This document shows positions 35,561 to 48,015 of a stretch of DNA of 64,000 nucleotides, in pieces. Position numbers and translations under genes: made by a program. Below the pieces are notes generated by a model that had not been told where the DNA came from, ran no database searches, and was given only the letters and a program-made list of their open reading frames with translations. Origin of the DNA: Ceratobasidium sp. AG-K (lineage: Eukaryota; Basidiomycota; Agaricomycetes; Cantharellales; Ceratobasidiaceae); contig JAWNGF010000004.1 in NCBI GenBank assembly GCA_037039685.1, positions 496,001-560,000 on the forward strand, given 5' to 3'. Every line of letters begins with the position of its first letter. The stretch's first letter is position 1.

Positions 35561-36780
35561 CTAATCCCGTTCCCAGGCTTCTTTTTTTCCCGCATCTCCC
35601 CGGCGCCAAGCACTTACGCCCCGCCCATAGCATTCAAAGTACCCCGCCCAGCTGATTTCCTTGATAACCGGGACGAGGTTCCCTAGTGCTGTGCAGGCGG
35701 CGCGTTCCGCTAGCTCGGTAGCGGGTCCAAACTGAGTCAAGCACGATTCGCACGGTGTAGCCCATAACGAGGGTGAATGCAAGGGTGCACGGTGGTACGG
35801 GTGCTGTAAGAGATGAAGGTGATGTGGCGGTGGTGGGTGGATGAGCGGCGGGAGGAGTACTGGTGTGGGTGAGTGGTGATGTTGATGAGTGGAAAGTGCT
35901 GCGTGGGGAGTGAGATATACACCGAGGTGAATCGTGCGGAGGTTTCTGAGCGGTGCAAGGTCCTGTGCTATGCTTGCCTATAAGAGTACCTTATTAGCAT
36001 AATGAAGCTCATGGATACGACAAAGGGGCGATGTTCAAGTGCGAGATCGGACTATGGCTAACTTACCGCATACTCGACAGCTCCTTCATCCGAAAAGTAC
36101 GCATCGTGGTCGTGTGGAAACGCGGGCCAATATGAGCACCCCTGTGTGGCGCAGTCGAACAGGGTACATCTGCCCAGCCGAAGTTCCTCCAGCTCGCTGT
36201 CGATTTGGCCAGAGCGTCGAGGCGTCCTGCATCTGGAGCGTGAGCGTTGGTGATGGCTAGTCGCTTGAGACCTTTTGGGATGTTGGGAGGAGTGTATGGT
36301 AGGTGTATCCAGCGTAGGAGTCGAAGGTGACATCGTTATGGCGTTGAGGTGTACAGAGCGGAGAGCAGGGAAAGCGAGGAGGGAATCGGAAGAGGTGGTA
36401 GGTGAGAGTGCGCTCGAGTGGACGTAGAGTTCACTAGAAAGACCAATGAGATCAAGGCACGGTAGGGAAAGATGAACTGACCGAACAAAGAGATTTATGA
36501 ATGAAAGCCCGCTCGCCACCTCCCAGTCTTCTTCCTGCCTGAGTACGAGCACCCTGAACCAAGCCCTCAGAGCGACGATCCGCGTTTCACGTGATGCACT
36601 CGCAAGCCCAGCTATCACCGGCCAACGAGGCTTGGCAGAGATGAAAGTCGAACCAAAGTATATGCCGGGTGCGTAGGCGACGTGGAGAGACGATCTTGTG
36701 AACGAGCTCATGAGGCAGTGTGAGCAGACTCGGCGCAACTCTACAAAATGTGTCCTCAGTGAGTGGGCTGGTATCAACAT
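35561..36780 (-). CDS. F-box-like protein, unit 3, possibly damaged
   Basis: Minus-strand gene related to the remnants in units 1 and 2. The 5' region encodes an F-box-like core LPHELVHKIVS, but in a different frame from the following sequence (KPRWPVIAGLASASRETRIV, typical of basidiomycete F-box/LRR-type proteins), so an intron or a frameshift lies between. A first large exon ends at YFSDEGAVEYA next to GTAAGT; a second exon reads LAPLRNLRTIHLGVYLTPHA and ends with CESCLTQFGPATELAERA and EISWAGYFECYGRGVSAWRR. If functional it would be a substrate receptor of an SCF ubiquitin ligase. The exact start and intactness are not settled. Confidence 0.5.
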
Positions 36781-37386
36781 GGGGTCAAAATACGACGTAC
36801 TGTGGCTTGCTAATGTGAGAACATGGTCTATATCTTACCATTGTCCGAGGGTGGACGAAAAGCCTAACGACGGAGAGCACAAGGCAAAGGCACCAAATCC
36901 CGCCGAGATTTATAGAGTCCTCTTTGGTCGTTCGGCTAGAACCACTAGACCAGTCGGCGCGGTAATTAGGCAGAGGCCAAAGAGCCGAATGAACCGTGGA
37001 TGACGACCCATGTCCGCCGTCCCGCTCAGGGATATGTCCGTTCTGCGCCGCAGCACCAAAGTTGGAGCCAGTAGTCATGATGATAACACCAGCCATTTTT
37101 TTTCTTCGAGTCCGCAGTCCAAGTGAGGTGCGACAGTCGGGATCTGACGGAGCCGCCGGCGCGCACAGCATCCCGGGGTTTGCTCCGGAGGCGATCTGCA
37201 GATCTCGATCAAAATGCATCGCTTAGCTCTTGAAACCAAATCAATCTGGCTGCGAGCATACGTGGTGGCCCTGCCGTGTGGTGTGCACATCCACCCCGAG
37301 TCCGGGAGATTGCGGTGGAAAAAGGACCGGGCGTCACGTGAGTAATTTATGATGTCAGCGCAAGGCTGTGACGTCTTGCCCACGAC
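36781..37386. other. Intergenic with a TCACGTGA palindrome
   Basis: No coding region was recognised; a TCACGTGA site lies at 37334-37341, about 46 bp before the start of the next gene. Confidence 0.5.
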
Positions 37387-38938
37387 ATGGCGGACAAGCA
37401 ATACGGCCTGCTAGTTATTGGCGCGACGGGTTATACGCTTAGTCCTTGAGATTTGCCATTCAGCTCATACTGAGTCTTGCAGGGGCGCCTAGTGCTCGAG
37501 TATCTAGCCAATCGCTCAGCCTCATCCTCCGTACGAATTGCAATCGGCGGCCGCACAATTTCCAAAGTACAAGAACTCGCGAACAAGTATAGCAATGTTG
37601 GTTCAATCCATGTCGACGTAACCGACGAGCAGAGTGTCGTGGACGCGGTGGCCAAGACCAGGGTAGTTATTAATATTGCCGGTCCGTGCTAGACACGGGG
37701 ATCGGTGGTGGTCAAGTCAGTAGGTCCACGTTTGAAATTGACGTTCGAGACTGAAATAGATCCAGAGCTTGTGCAAATCATGGCGCCCACTACCTCGATC
37801 TGACAAGTGAGGCACCGTTTGTCGAAAGGATAATCCAAGAGTAAGCGTGGATTTCAAAGCCGATCATTAGCGCTGACACCTGCACAGCTATGACTACCTT
37901 GCCCACAAGAACCATACTGTCATTATATCGTGTTCTGGTTACGACTCCATCCCATTTGACCTGGCCGCGTACCTTGCATCCAAACCCTCGAGAAGCGAAT
38001 TTCAACCTTGGGCGTGGACAGTGAGTAATTATATACCACAGCCTATTCACAACTCTGACTGCCCATCCACTCAAAGCTGTGCACATCACTTCAACTGCTG
38101 CGCATATATTCAAAGGGGGGCTTTCGGGAGGCACTGCGGCGACTCTGATTGACGCATTTGAGGAAGTGCCTGAGGACAAGCGTGGGTCCAGTCAAGGCTG
38201 GGCCCTCAGTCCAGGTCAGCCCCTATCCTCCGATTTATTTCGTCCAACTAACCGGTACCTAGTATCCGGCCAAACGGAATACTCGCCCGTACTCAGTATC
38301 CTGTACAAACTCCCATGCATCCAGCCAATTATTTATGGTGGCTACTTCCCCATGGTCCCATTAACGAACCCATTGTTCACCGCTCCTGGGGGCTTCGAGA
38401 ACGATTCCGCCGTGAAACAAAGTCCGGCACTTTTCGCTCGCTGTTTTCCTACTCGGAGTTTCACCAGACCCGCAGCCCTTTCTCGGGGGTCGCACTCAGT
38501 ATGTTTGTATTTGTCACTGCCGCTGCGTTGGCGCTTCTGCCGCCGGCTCGATGGGTTGTCAAGATACTCTTACCAAAGAGCGGGAAGGACCGGCACCCGA
38601 GAAATTGGATAAAGGTCGGTTCGAGGTCATCAACGTATCCGAGGGTGCCGGAGTGGCCGTTAAAAGTGCGATTAAAGGAGACGGCGACCCAGGATACCGC
38701 CTGACCTCAAGTGAGCCCCTATGTTCTATGCTATTCGCCGGCCCGGACTTACAGCGTGATAGTTATGATTGTGGAAAGTGTATTGCTCCTTGACCCATCG
38801 AACCTCACCCCGCTGGGGCAGCAAGGAGGGATCTTGACGCCGAGCGCAGCCTTCGGTGCCCGGCTTGTGCAAGCGCTCGAATGGACTGGAAGGTTCAAGG
38901 CGAGCGTCGAGGTTCTCGAGTCGAAGAAAACACGCTGA
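37387..38938 (+). pseudogene. Saccharopine dehydrogenase-like oxidoreductase, decayed
   Basis: Related to the fungal saccharopine-dehydrogenase-like/enoyl-reductase-type NAD(P)-binding proteins. N-terminus MADKQYGLLVIGATGYT and GRLVLEYLANR give the Rossmann GxTGxxG motif, then RIAIGGRTISKVQELANKY, DVTDEQSVVDAVAKTRVVIN, KACANHGAHYLDLTSE, SGYDSIPFDLAAYLAS, VHITSTAAHIFKGGLSGGT and a C-terminal LTPLGQQGGILTPSAAFG. Lesions: the first splice donor reads CTTAGT rather than GT; an in-frame TAG at 37690-37692 follows NIAGPC; frame changes are needed near 38365 (between MVPLT and EPIVHRSWGL) and near 38575 (before GRFEVINVSEGAGVAV). With four independent defects a functional product is unlikely, although parts could be transcribed. 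Confidence 0.75.
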
Positions 38939-39872
38939 GGTCGAGTCGAGATCTAAAGATTCGGTCTCGGCCAAAGGAAACAAGCCGAGTGTATTTCGTA
39001 TTGCATAGAATTAATCACCGGTTTGCTGTGAAGTAGAAATTTGGCCGGGCTGGTCGGATCGGCAGCGTTTCATACCGGGGCCGTGATAGTGCCGGCCTAA
39101 TGTTCCACAAAAGGAAATTCTTGGGACATCACCATGAAATGTAAACAAGGACTTGTTTCCACAAACTCAAGTTGGAACGTTCGCGCAGAAGCCCAAAGGT
39201 GGATCGGCGACGCGTATATGCGTAGTGAAACCCTTGGTTGCGAGTTTGGCTGTGGAATCGATTACGGTACGGACTTGTAATATCGCATATGCCCCTCTCT
39301 GTTAGGAATATGGTAGCATGGGGTGTGGTTGTGATGAACGAAAAAGCCGCCTCCTGTCTCTGATGCATACTTCAACTTTGGCTGCATTTAAATCGGATAA
39401 TTTGGACTCCGTTAATTATATCGAAGCATAGATGTAAAATTAGTACGATTGGCCTGGATGATGAAATGCAACGCTGACATGATTTGCACCAGTTGTATGT
39501 AAGGCTACAACATTTGCGCATAGATACACGATACGAAAAACATTGATATTGCTGGGCCGCATGACATGACCTGTACTAGATGACGTGCATCCTCCAATGT
39601 ATCTTTGAATGTGGTATAGTTTACAGCTATGGTCGATGGTGGGCTCTCAGAACCGCATACATGCGATCTGAGCCCAAAGATGCAAGAAATGAGCGGTTTG
39701 TTGACGTAGCAGAACCAGAGAAGGACTTGACTGGTTTCGCGGCGCGCTTTAAGAGTGCAGTATGGTTTTGATGCGGTTCTTAAACATTGCCGTTTGGACG
39801 GCAACCAGCAACGTGGTTATAAGTGCCCATCCTTGGCTTGCCTCTCCAACACTTCAATCTCTTATTGCACAC
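38939..39872. other. Gene-free stretch before a transposon relic
   Basis: No coding region recognised; short frames on both strands only. Confidence 0.5.
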
Positions 39873-40360
39873 TTTACTCCCATGGCCAAGGCCATTTCTC
39901 GGAGCAAGCTTGATAATGTTTTGCTGGACTCGATAGGGGGCATAACGATGCTAAAATCACTCGCGATACTGGCGTCTCTCATGGTACCATATCTAACATT
40001 CGGGCCGAACACCAGCCAAACTTCAAGAAGTCAGTTGGAGGGCGGCCACGCAAAGTGCCCTCAACAACTGCCCGTCATGCTCTCCGTCTGATTACCCAGT
40101 ATGGCCGCGCCAGTGCCGTCCAGGTTACCTGGACTATCAATGCTATTACCAGAGAGCATGTTCACCCCGAAACTATGCACCGTGAAATGAAAGGTGTCGG
40201 TTGGAGGCTCTCGAAGAAGACTAAAAAAACCAAAGCCCATCGAGAAGCAGAAACGCGACCGTGGTGCTTGTGCCAGTCCACGACAACCTTAAACGGTCAA
40301 AAAGCAGAGACCGCCCCCGTGACTAGCCGAGGTTTGGTAGGTATTCATATGGGCGTGTAA
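39873..40360 (+). mobile_element. Tc1/mariner-type transposase relic (DNA-binding part)
   Basis: Encodes the two helix-turn-helix domains typical of Tc1-like transposases: a start MAKAISRSK, then, after a one-base frame change near 39920, DRGHNDAKITRDTGVSHGTI, the linker GGRPRKVPSTTARHALRLIT (GRPRK hook) and the second HTH ending HPETMHREMKGVGWRLSKKT. The frame stays open to a stop at 40358 but the last part no longer resembles a transposase and the DDE catalytic domain is absent. No terminal inverted repeats were identified. A dead, truncated element. Confidence 0.7.
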
Positions 40361-41619
40361 TAGGAAAGGAGTTGATGAGCTTACAGTGAGACAAGTTCCC
40401 GACATTCGGGAATCGGGGGATTTATACATTTCATTTTACATTACCTTGTGACTGTTGCACCTTTGATGTAAAGCCAACCTTGCAAGCGAACGTCCTATTC
40501 GACTGAATCTGTGACTTACTGTATGTATATGTGATGGGTAGGACCCTGTATAAGTGCCATTGTGTATGAATAGAGTTGAGTAGCGGAAGGGTCTGGTAGT
40601 GGTCTGGTCACATCGGGAACTATGTGATTACTGGAGACCAATATGGCACTGGTAAGGTGCACCTTGGCGACTCGGTGTTGTATTCCAGAGTTCCAACAAA
40701 CCAAAGTCGAGTTGTAAATACGTTTAATTCTGCCTTGAATTTGAAGATAATCTACCGGTTCTGCCACTCCGGATATACTGGGTTGTATGTTCGCGGGCAC
40801 TTGACTAGTTCCACAGTACCTTGGAGCTTCCCAATTACCTGCCCCAGGTGGGCGTTTCCATTAGAGGACGCTGTGTTCATCCACCACATATTAACTTTTC
40901 GATCAATAGAGTCTAGTTTTACTTTATTGTTGTTCCTTAAACTCAGCCGCCAATTCGCAAGATCAAGATGGAACTTATGCCCCTGATCATTGACGCCTGC
41001 TTGGACTTATTATAAATTGGAGGATGTCAATTTATACTTTCTATCGAGCTTGGGAACGTTGAACCTGTATCCGCGGTGCCGCTAGACCGGCGTGACTTCC
41101 AGCACACTTAGCCAGCTTGAATTTGGACCTCCTTGATTGCCACCCGGTGCCTTACTTCTGTGGCTGAGCCGGATTTGGACAGAGTGAACACCGGCTGGGG
41201 TGATGTACATTTCCGTCCTGATTTGATAGGACCGACGCCCTAAAATTTTCTTTCCAATTGGTTGGGGATAAAACTTAACAGCTGCGTTGTAGTCGCAGGT
41301 TCAAACAACGGGTCCTTGCACTAGCGGTACCGAGTAATATATTAGCCACCGAGCGAGTAAGGGCTTGATACATCGGAGGAGTGAACGGAAGTGAACTGCA
41401 TATAAACGGTCGCCGACTTATTCGGTGTGGGGGCCGACAGCCAGAGTCTAACAATTCAGTCGGCGGTGTCCCCCACCGGCGCCAGACCGCTGCCGGCCAA
41501 AGGTAGCCAAAAACTGCATGTTCCCGGCTAACCGAAAAATGTACAAAGAGGATGTGGATGCGCGAATGGACTTGCGAACGCATTCGAATATTTGAAACTT
41601 GTGTCTGTGCTCTGTGTGA
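40361..41619. other. Intergenic
   Basis: Nothing recognised. It may contain the remaining flank of the transposon insertion. Open frames of about 100 codons on both strands show no motif. Confidence 0.5.
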
Positions 41620-44600
41620 ATGAGCGATCACTCGGACGTAATCTCACGTGATCGCGAGCTTTTCATCTACGCGGACCCTGGATACTCTCCCAGTGTGTTT
41701 CACTCTCCGCCACGACTGTTCTCGCCGTTGACATACGCAGCGTCGGGGGCACCTATCGCGATGAGTGCTACTGAAGGAATGAAGACTATCGAAATAGCGA
41801 ATTTTCACGAGTTGGCGAGGCGCACGCTTGGACGGAAGCAGAACGACAAGGTCGGTCGTGGCGCTCATTCAGCGCAGGAAAACACGCTCATGCTTGGACT
41901 GCTTCATGTGTAAAGCGTTCTCTGCCACAAGCGTATCTCGTAGCGCTACGCAGATTCACTAAAAGTCATCCTGATTGGACCAACTTTGTCGTGGATCTGG
42001 ACAAGCAAGGTTCGTCAACTCGTTGCATCCACGCCTCCCTGCCTAATATGGCAATGAAATAGGCGGTGTGGTTACTTGCGTATCATGCGATAAATCGTTT
42101 CCTGCCGGGCTTGAGATTTCGCCACGAGTATTCGAGTTCAAGGACCTGGCTTCACTCGAGGTTTGTCTTGTTGCTTTGTCTGGATTGATTCAGTCAAGTG
42201 ATGTCCCCTGCTTTTCTGTCCAGGAACATGTCCAGACTAGCGCTCATAAGCACATGGTAGGTTTTGTTGGCAATTCAAGTCTCGACCGGAGCTTGCCTGC
42301 TTAGGACTCGATGAGCATGATGCGCTTTTCACTTGTCTGACTGATTGCTTCGATCGTTGCTAACCTGTGTTTCGTCAGGCCAGCGACACTGAGAAACTCG
42401 CTTCCCACCGTGTCTCATCCGCCCCTTATAAACCCCACCGCAACGGGTCCAAGTCTATCTCGAACCCCCAGACTCCGTCCCACCCCCAAACTAACGCCCG
42501 TGTTCTCTCAAAGTCGCTAGGGGAAATCGAGCCACCCAACACAAGTGACGTCGAAACTCTTTCCAGTGACATCGAGTGCGAAGCAGATCCCCGTCTTCCC
42601 CTCGAGCTCACTCGGTCATCGAACTGAGCTCATCCTCCGACGATCCCAAACCAACCGGAAAATTCCTCAAGAAGTATACGTTCCCCGACGGAGAGGTGAT
42701 TGAGATTGAATCGTCGGACGAAGAAGTCGCCCCAACTCAACAGGTACTCAATTCAATGGTCAGCACGCCCCGACCAGCCCAGCAGTTTGGCGGCGCCAAC
42801 CCCCCTCGACCTGGCCCTAGCGCTGCCGGCCCATCCACTCTTCCACGTAACCCGGCGCCTTTTCCACTGCGCAACACTGCCTCGCAAATGTCTTGGTCCC
42901 AGTTTAGGGCGCGTGACCAGAGTACCGAGAGTGTTCGGAGTGCCAGTGTATCAACTGGTATGGGCGAAAATGTCAACGGCCGCAAGCGCTCGGTCCAGTA
43001 CACAGATGATGAGCTAGGTGAAGCCGAAGACTCGGCAGACGATGCTATAGCGAGGTACTGGGCCGAGCCCGAGGAGAGATTCATGAAGAGACTGCGATAC
43101 GAGACCGATCCGGAGGATGAGATGGCCGACGGGGAAGATGAAGATGAAGAAATGTACGACGACGACATATACGGGGGCGAGGTTATGGCAGCTCATGGTG
43201 CGTTCTGCTGCCCTTGACTTGCGTTTCTATGCTTAGCAACCGTGTCGAGTAGGCCGTTATCGTGCCAATACGATCATGCCTGGGCACTTTGCCCCTCCCG
43301 CTCCCATCCCGGCTTACCAGCCTATCATAAACGGTATAAACGCACAGATACCCTCTCTGGACGCACTTCGGCAGCAGATGGGCATGGAGGATCGAATATT
43401 CAATGATGCGTTGGCAATGCCCTTTGCGAGTGGACCCAACATAGTGCATCCTAATTTAGGATATCGTGCACAGCCTATGATAGGTGCCATGCCAGTTCCG
43501 GCGTCGCTCGGCTCCGCTTCCCAACGTTATAATCGTATGTTGGCCGCCATCGATCGCGATCACCACTGAGAGTTGAAATTGTAGATGGATTTAATCTTAA
43601 TTATGACGACGAGAGTCCAACGACATGGATCGACATTGGCGGCCCTAACCATGCTCAGCAGTAAGTCCCGTTTTAGTTTTAGCATGTCTCCCAAACCAAT
43701 CGTCGCACAGGCTGCAAAAGTTCTTTGACGAAGCCATGGACGATCACGAAGGCGCGATTCCAGTTCAAGACGCAGCCAAGGCGCTCGGTTTGTCAAGTAC
43801 GACTGAGCGCTTACCGGGCATGCAGGTCGTGTTGATGCCGCACCAATTAATTGGCGTCTCCTGGATGATCAAACAGGAGGAAGGCAAAATTGCTGGGGGG
43901 ATTCTCGCGTAAGTAACTCATTTGCATTGACGTTGCGCGATTTACTGAGGCACTGTCCCTCTAAAGCGACGATATGGGGCTTGGGTACGTGTACTTTGAA
44001 ATGCTATTTCAGACACATATTGATAGGGGTTGGGAATAGAAAAACAATGCAGACGGTCGCGCTCATCTCCAAGAACCTTCCAGACAAGACCAATCCACGC
44101 AAGTCCACGCTCATTGTTGCTCCTGCAGCGCTTCTTGATCAAGTACGTATTTGCTCCTCTTTTGCGCGTGGCTGGTCGGCTGACGAACGTGCATTTCAGT
44201 GGAAGCAAGAGATTATCGACCGCACGGACGATAATCTATTCAAGATTCGCGTTCATCATGGGAAAGACAAGCTGCGCTCGGTGGCTGAGGTTAAGAAATA
44301 TGACGTGCGTCCCTTGGCTTTGTTTGGAAGTTGACCACGCTGACCCCCGACGTTAGATTATCATCACGACGTTCCAAACTTTGACCAATGAGTTTCCGGC
44401 GGACGAAACCGATTTGCGAAAGAAGAAGTCAGAGAAGAAAAAGAAGTCGAAGCAAGGAACTCTGGATCATTTCATTGTAGATTCGTCCGACGAAGAACGC
44501 TCCTCGAAGAAAAAGTAAGCTTCGCTTGGCTTCTGGTTGATTGTGGTCCTCATTCTTTATAGAACGGGCGGCCTGGGTCCGTTGGCGTCGACCAAGTGGT

Positions 44601-47460
44601 TCCGAGTTGTTGTCGACGAGGCGCAGAATATTCGTAACAGGTACGCCCGAGCGCTCAGTTTGTTAGTTCTTGTTGAGAAATCAACTGTGCGATTTACCCA
44701 GGGCGACGAGGTCGAGTCGTGTAATGTCGCTGCTTGATTCAGAGTACCGCTGGGCGCTCACCGGAACACCAGTTACGAACTCGCTGTGAGTGTTCTTTGG
44801 CCAGTCAAACCTGGGCCAATACTGATTATGAGGCGGTGTATAGGGCTGACCTGTATGGCCTTGTGCGTTACTTGCACTTCTCGCCGTTCAACGACTGGAC
44901 CGAATTCAATGACAGGATTGTAAGTTATTGTTTCGGTAATTGGTTTTATGAGACTCACGACAACGGGAATGACTAGGCGCGAATTCAGAAGCGGGACCCC
45001 AAGCTAGCGGGTAAGTATTAATCAATCCGAGTACAAACGGGTCGAGTTATTGACGAGTTTGCCTAGGTCAACGTGCACAGGCGCTACTCAAAAAGTGCCT
45101 CCTCCGTCGAACCAAAGACTCCAAACTTGAAGGTAAACCGTTGATTACCCTTCCGCCCAAGACGATCGATATTCTCGAGCTCGAGTTTTCTCCTGATGAG
45201 CGTCAGGTGAGTTGGAGCCGAACCTTTGGTCATTGGTTTGAAGCAACTGGTATTAGATTTATGCCGCGGTGGAGACTCGCCAGCAACAAAAGATGAACAA
45301 ATTTATTCGAGAAGGCACAGTGATGAAGAAGTGAGATTGCTAGTTCACAGGAGTTGAGCGGGGGATCTGATGTGCTTTCAGCTATTCCGCAATTTTGGTC
45401 ATGATCTTGCGGCTACGCCAAGTTTGCAAGTAAGCGGGCTTTCGTTCCCTAAGATTATTTTGTCGTCTGACCAATGGTGTTTGCCACAGTCATCCTCAAC
45501 TCATTGCTGTGAGTATGCTACACGTCTATTCAGCTATTTTTCCTAATTGGTTCTCATAGTATGCTGCTGGTGAATTTGCACCTGAAGGCGCTCACGCGGT
45601 TCTTTCCGAGGATGGCGAACCCAAGCCGGTCGCTGCTTCTGGACCAAATCAAGATGCTTATACTACGACGCGAGCCAAGGCCATTATGGGGGACGAGAAG
45701 TTTGAGCTGGTATGTGTCCAGGTCGATGCTGTTCCGAGTATATCTAATATAACCGGTTCTCGTAGACGATGCGACAGTGAGATTCAATTCCACCGTTAAC
45801 TGAATTGGTGCTGAATTCTGTTAGGTTCCGTGATACGGCCGAGGAGATGATTACGGCTGAGCTATCCGGTGGCAATATCCCTAGTGATGACACCATTGAA
45901 TGTTCAGTTTGTTTTGAACGTAAGTACCACCTGTGTTGATTTGAATGAGTCCTAGGCTAACAACGTTACCTAGCCTATGTTGGGAATGCTCGTGTTACGG
46001 TGAGTGCTAAAGTTGGCTAAGCTAGCCACGAGGCTGATCCTGGTCGCAGTCCTGCGGGCACGTGTTTTGTGCAAGTAAGGCACCCTTGAATTGCTCAGTG
46101 TTTCATAACTAACCCCTGACCAAGGTTGTTTGCTCGATTTGTTCAAGCAGGGATTGCAAGGGTGCGTTTATCACTGCCTTGTTTAACACTGTGTGCTGAT
46201 AGCGACTCGTTTCAAGGGAAGTGGCAGGGAACGAACAGTTTGGCGCCGGTCGGCAGTTTGCTGGACAGGAAGTGCGCCCGTGCCCCAAGTGCCGCGGCGA
46301 GATCACAATCAGTCGCATATTTCCTGCATCGATTTTCGAGCCTTCGGATCAAGAGAAGGACGCGATTAAACGTCGGGTCGAGGCTAAGCTTGGTATCCGG
46401 TTCAAAGTTGCGCACGCGGATGCCGACGAGGATGACGACTTTGTCCCAACGCTGAAAGGCAAAGGCAAAGCAAGGGCTCGCATCGAAGACGAGGAAGACG
46501 AAGAGGCTGATCCCGTTGCCACGAAAAACCGCGAGGAGCTTGTTCCAGGTGCCAAGATGATCAAGATGTTGGAATTGCTCAAGACATGTGAGTGCTATTG
46601 AGCCGCCCGGTTGATCAAAGACCTTAACAGCTCCGTAGGGCACAAAGAGGCACCAGAGGATAAGATCATCGCGTACTCTCAATGTGAGCTTTTTGGATCG
46701 TTCCTGGATTGCACTCATACTTACTTCATACAGGGACTTCGATGATTGATCGTCAGTATACCTCTCTCCTGTTTTGACCACGGTTGACTGATATCCGATC
46801 TGTAGTTATGCAAATCCTTCTTCGTCGGGATGGCTTCGAGTCATTGCGTTACGATGGCCAAATGAAGCGTGAGGAGCGTGACGAGACGTTGAGTCGGTTC
46901 AAGAAGCAGGGCGGCCCCAAGATCTTGCTTATCAGGTATGTAGTCTATGCGACCGTCGATAGCATGCGTACTTATGCATTGTTGTCATAGCCTGAAATGC
47001 GGAGGCGTTGGCTTGAACTTGACCGAGGCCAACCGCGTCATATGCATTGACCTAGCTTGGAATGCGGCGACCGAGAACCAAGCTATTGACCGAGCTCATC
47101 GAATGGGTGCGTCTTATGTGATAGTTTCATGTGCTGTCCATTGGGCTGATCTCTTACCTCGCCAACAGGCCAAGTTAAGCCAGTCTTTGTCAAGCGTCTA
47201 ATCGTAAAGAAAACCATCGAAGAACGGTAAGTCGACCTATTTACCTGTTGCATTATGCTAGCGCTGACCCCCTGAGCAGAATTCTGAATTTGCAAGCTGA
47301 GAAACAGAATCTTTCCGATGCAGCGCTTGGAGAAGGGAAGGGCTCAAAGATGCCAAAGATGAATGTGGCACAATTGAAGATGGTGCGTTTGTGCTCGGCG
47401 TATATATGATCGTTCAATAGTTTAACGGAACTTGACATATAGTTGTTTGGTATGGCTTGA
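41620..47460 (+). CDS. SNF2-family ATPase with RING finger and SIMs (Uls1/Rad5 group)
   Basis: Nuclear DNA translocase and putative SUMO-targeted ubiquitin ligase. The start is uncertain: the ATG at 41620 is the first candidate, but a frame open from about 41774 joins to the next exon. N-terminal part: a C2H2-like finger (CVSCDKSF ... HVQTSAHKH). Two SUMO-interacting motifs follow, [11 protein letters not shown] and [12 protein letters not shown], and a third in the helicase insert, [10 protein letters not shown]. Helicase motifs: I (ILADDMGLGKT across two introns), II ([11 protein letters not shown]), III ([11 protein letters not shown]), V ([17 protein letters not shown]) and VI ([10 protein letters not shown]). 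A C3HC4 RING lies between the lobes: [24 protein letters not shown]. It ends LFGMA. DEAQ rather than DEAH fits Uls1 better than Rad5/Rad16. About 25 short exons; one junction near 42530-42600 needs a weak GTGACG donor. Confidence 0.85.
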
Positions 47461-48015
47461 GGCCGTCTATTAACTTAAAACCCGAGGCAGCTATTACCGT
47501 TTAGAGCACATATTATTTGGCCGATGGCCCATAATTCTCTCTATTTTATTGCTACCACTATTCGGACTATGAATATGCCGTGTATTCTACTTATACTTCT
47601 CCGCTTCGCTTCGTTCTGCCCTCATGTGATTCGCTCCATTATTCCTGCTGTAAAGTAGCGCACACCCATGCGCTTTATTATGGTATTCCTCTCAGCGAAA
47701 CCCTTCGCCAATTAATAGTTTTATGAGTATCGTCACGAGCGCTGCTTCGTATGCTACCACTATAAACGATCCCAGATTTTTCTATTGGTCCCCTCCTCCA
47801 TTGTTATATTCGGTGGGGCTCATTTAGAATACAGAACAATTTCGGGCGGCCCAGATGCTTCGGCACTTGTCGCTCAGGCTGTCTTCCGGCAAGCCCGGTG
47901 CAATTGCCTCGCCCTCCAGAGAATGTAGTTCAAAAACCAGGAATAATGAAGCTAGATTACATTTTAATGTGATAGTAGTACAGTGCCGTTTCATTGTCCA
48001 TTCATCTATCCAGAA
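47461..48015. other. Intergenic between convergent genes
   Basis: 3' flanks of two convergent transcription units; nothing else seen. Confidence 0.5.

Noticed and set aside
42530..42610. Frameshift in the SNF2 gene N-terminus
   Set aside because: A GT-AG intron of about 62 nt (GTGACG...CTCGAG) restores the frame, so a lesion is not required, although the donor is weak.
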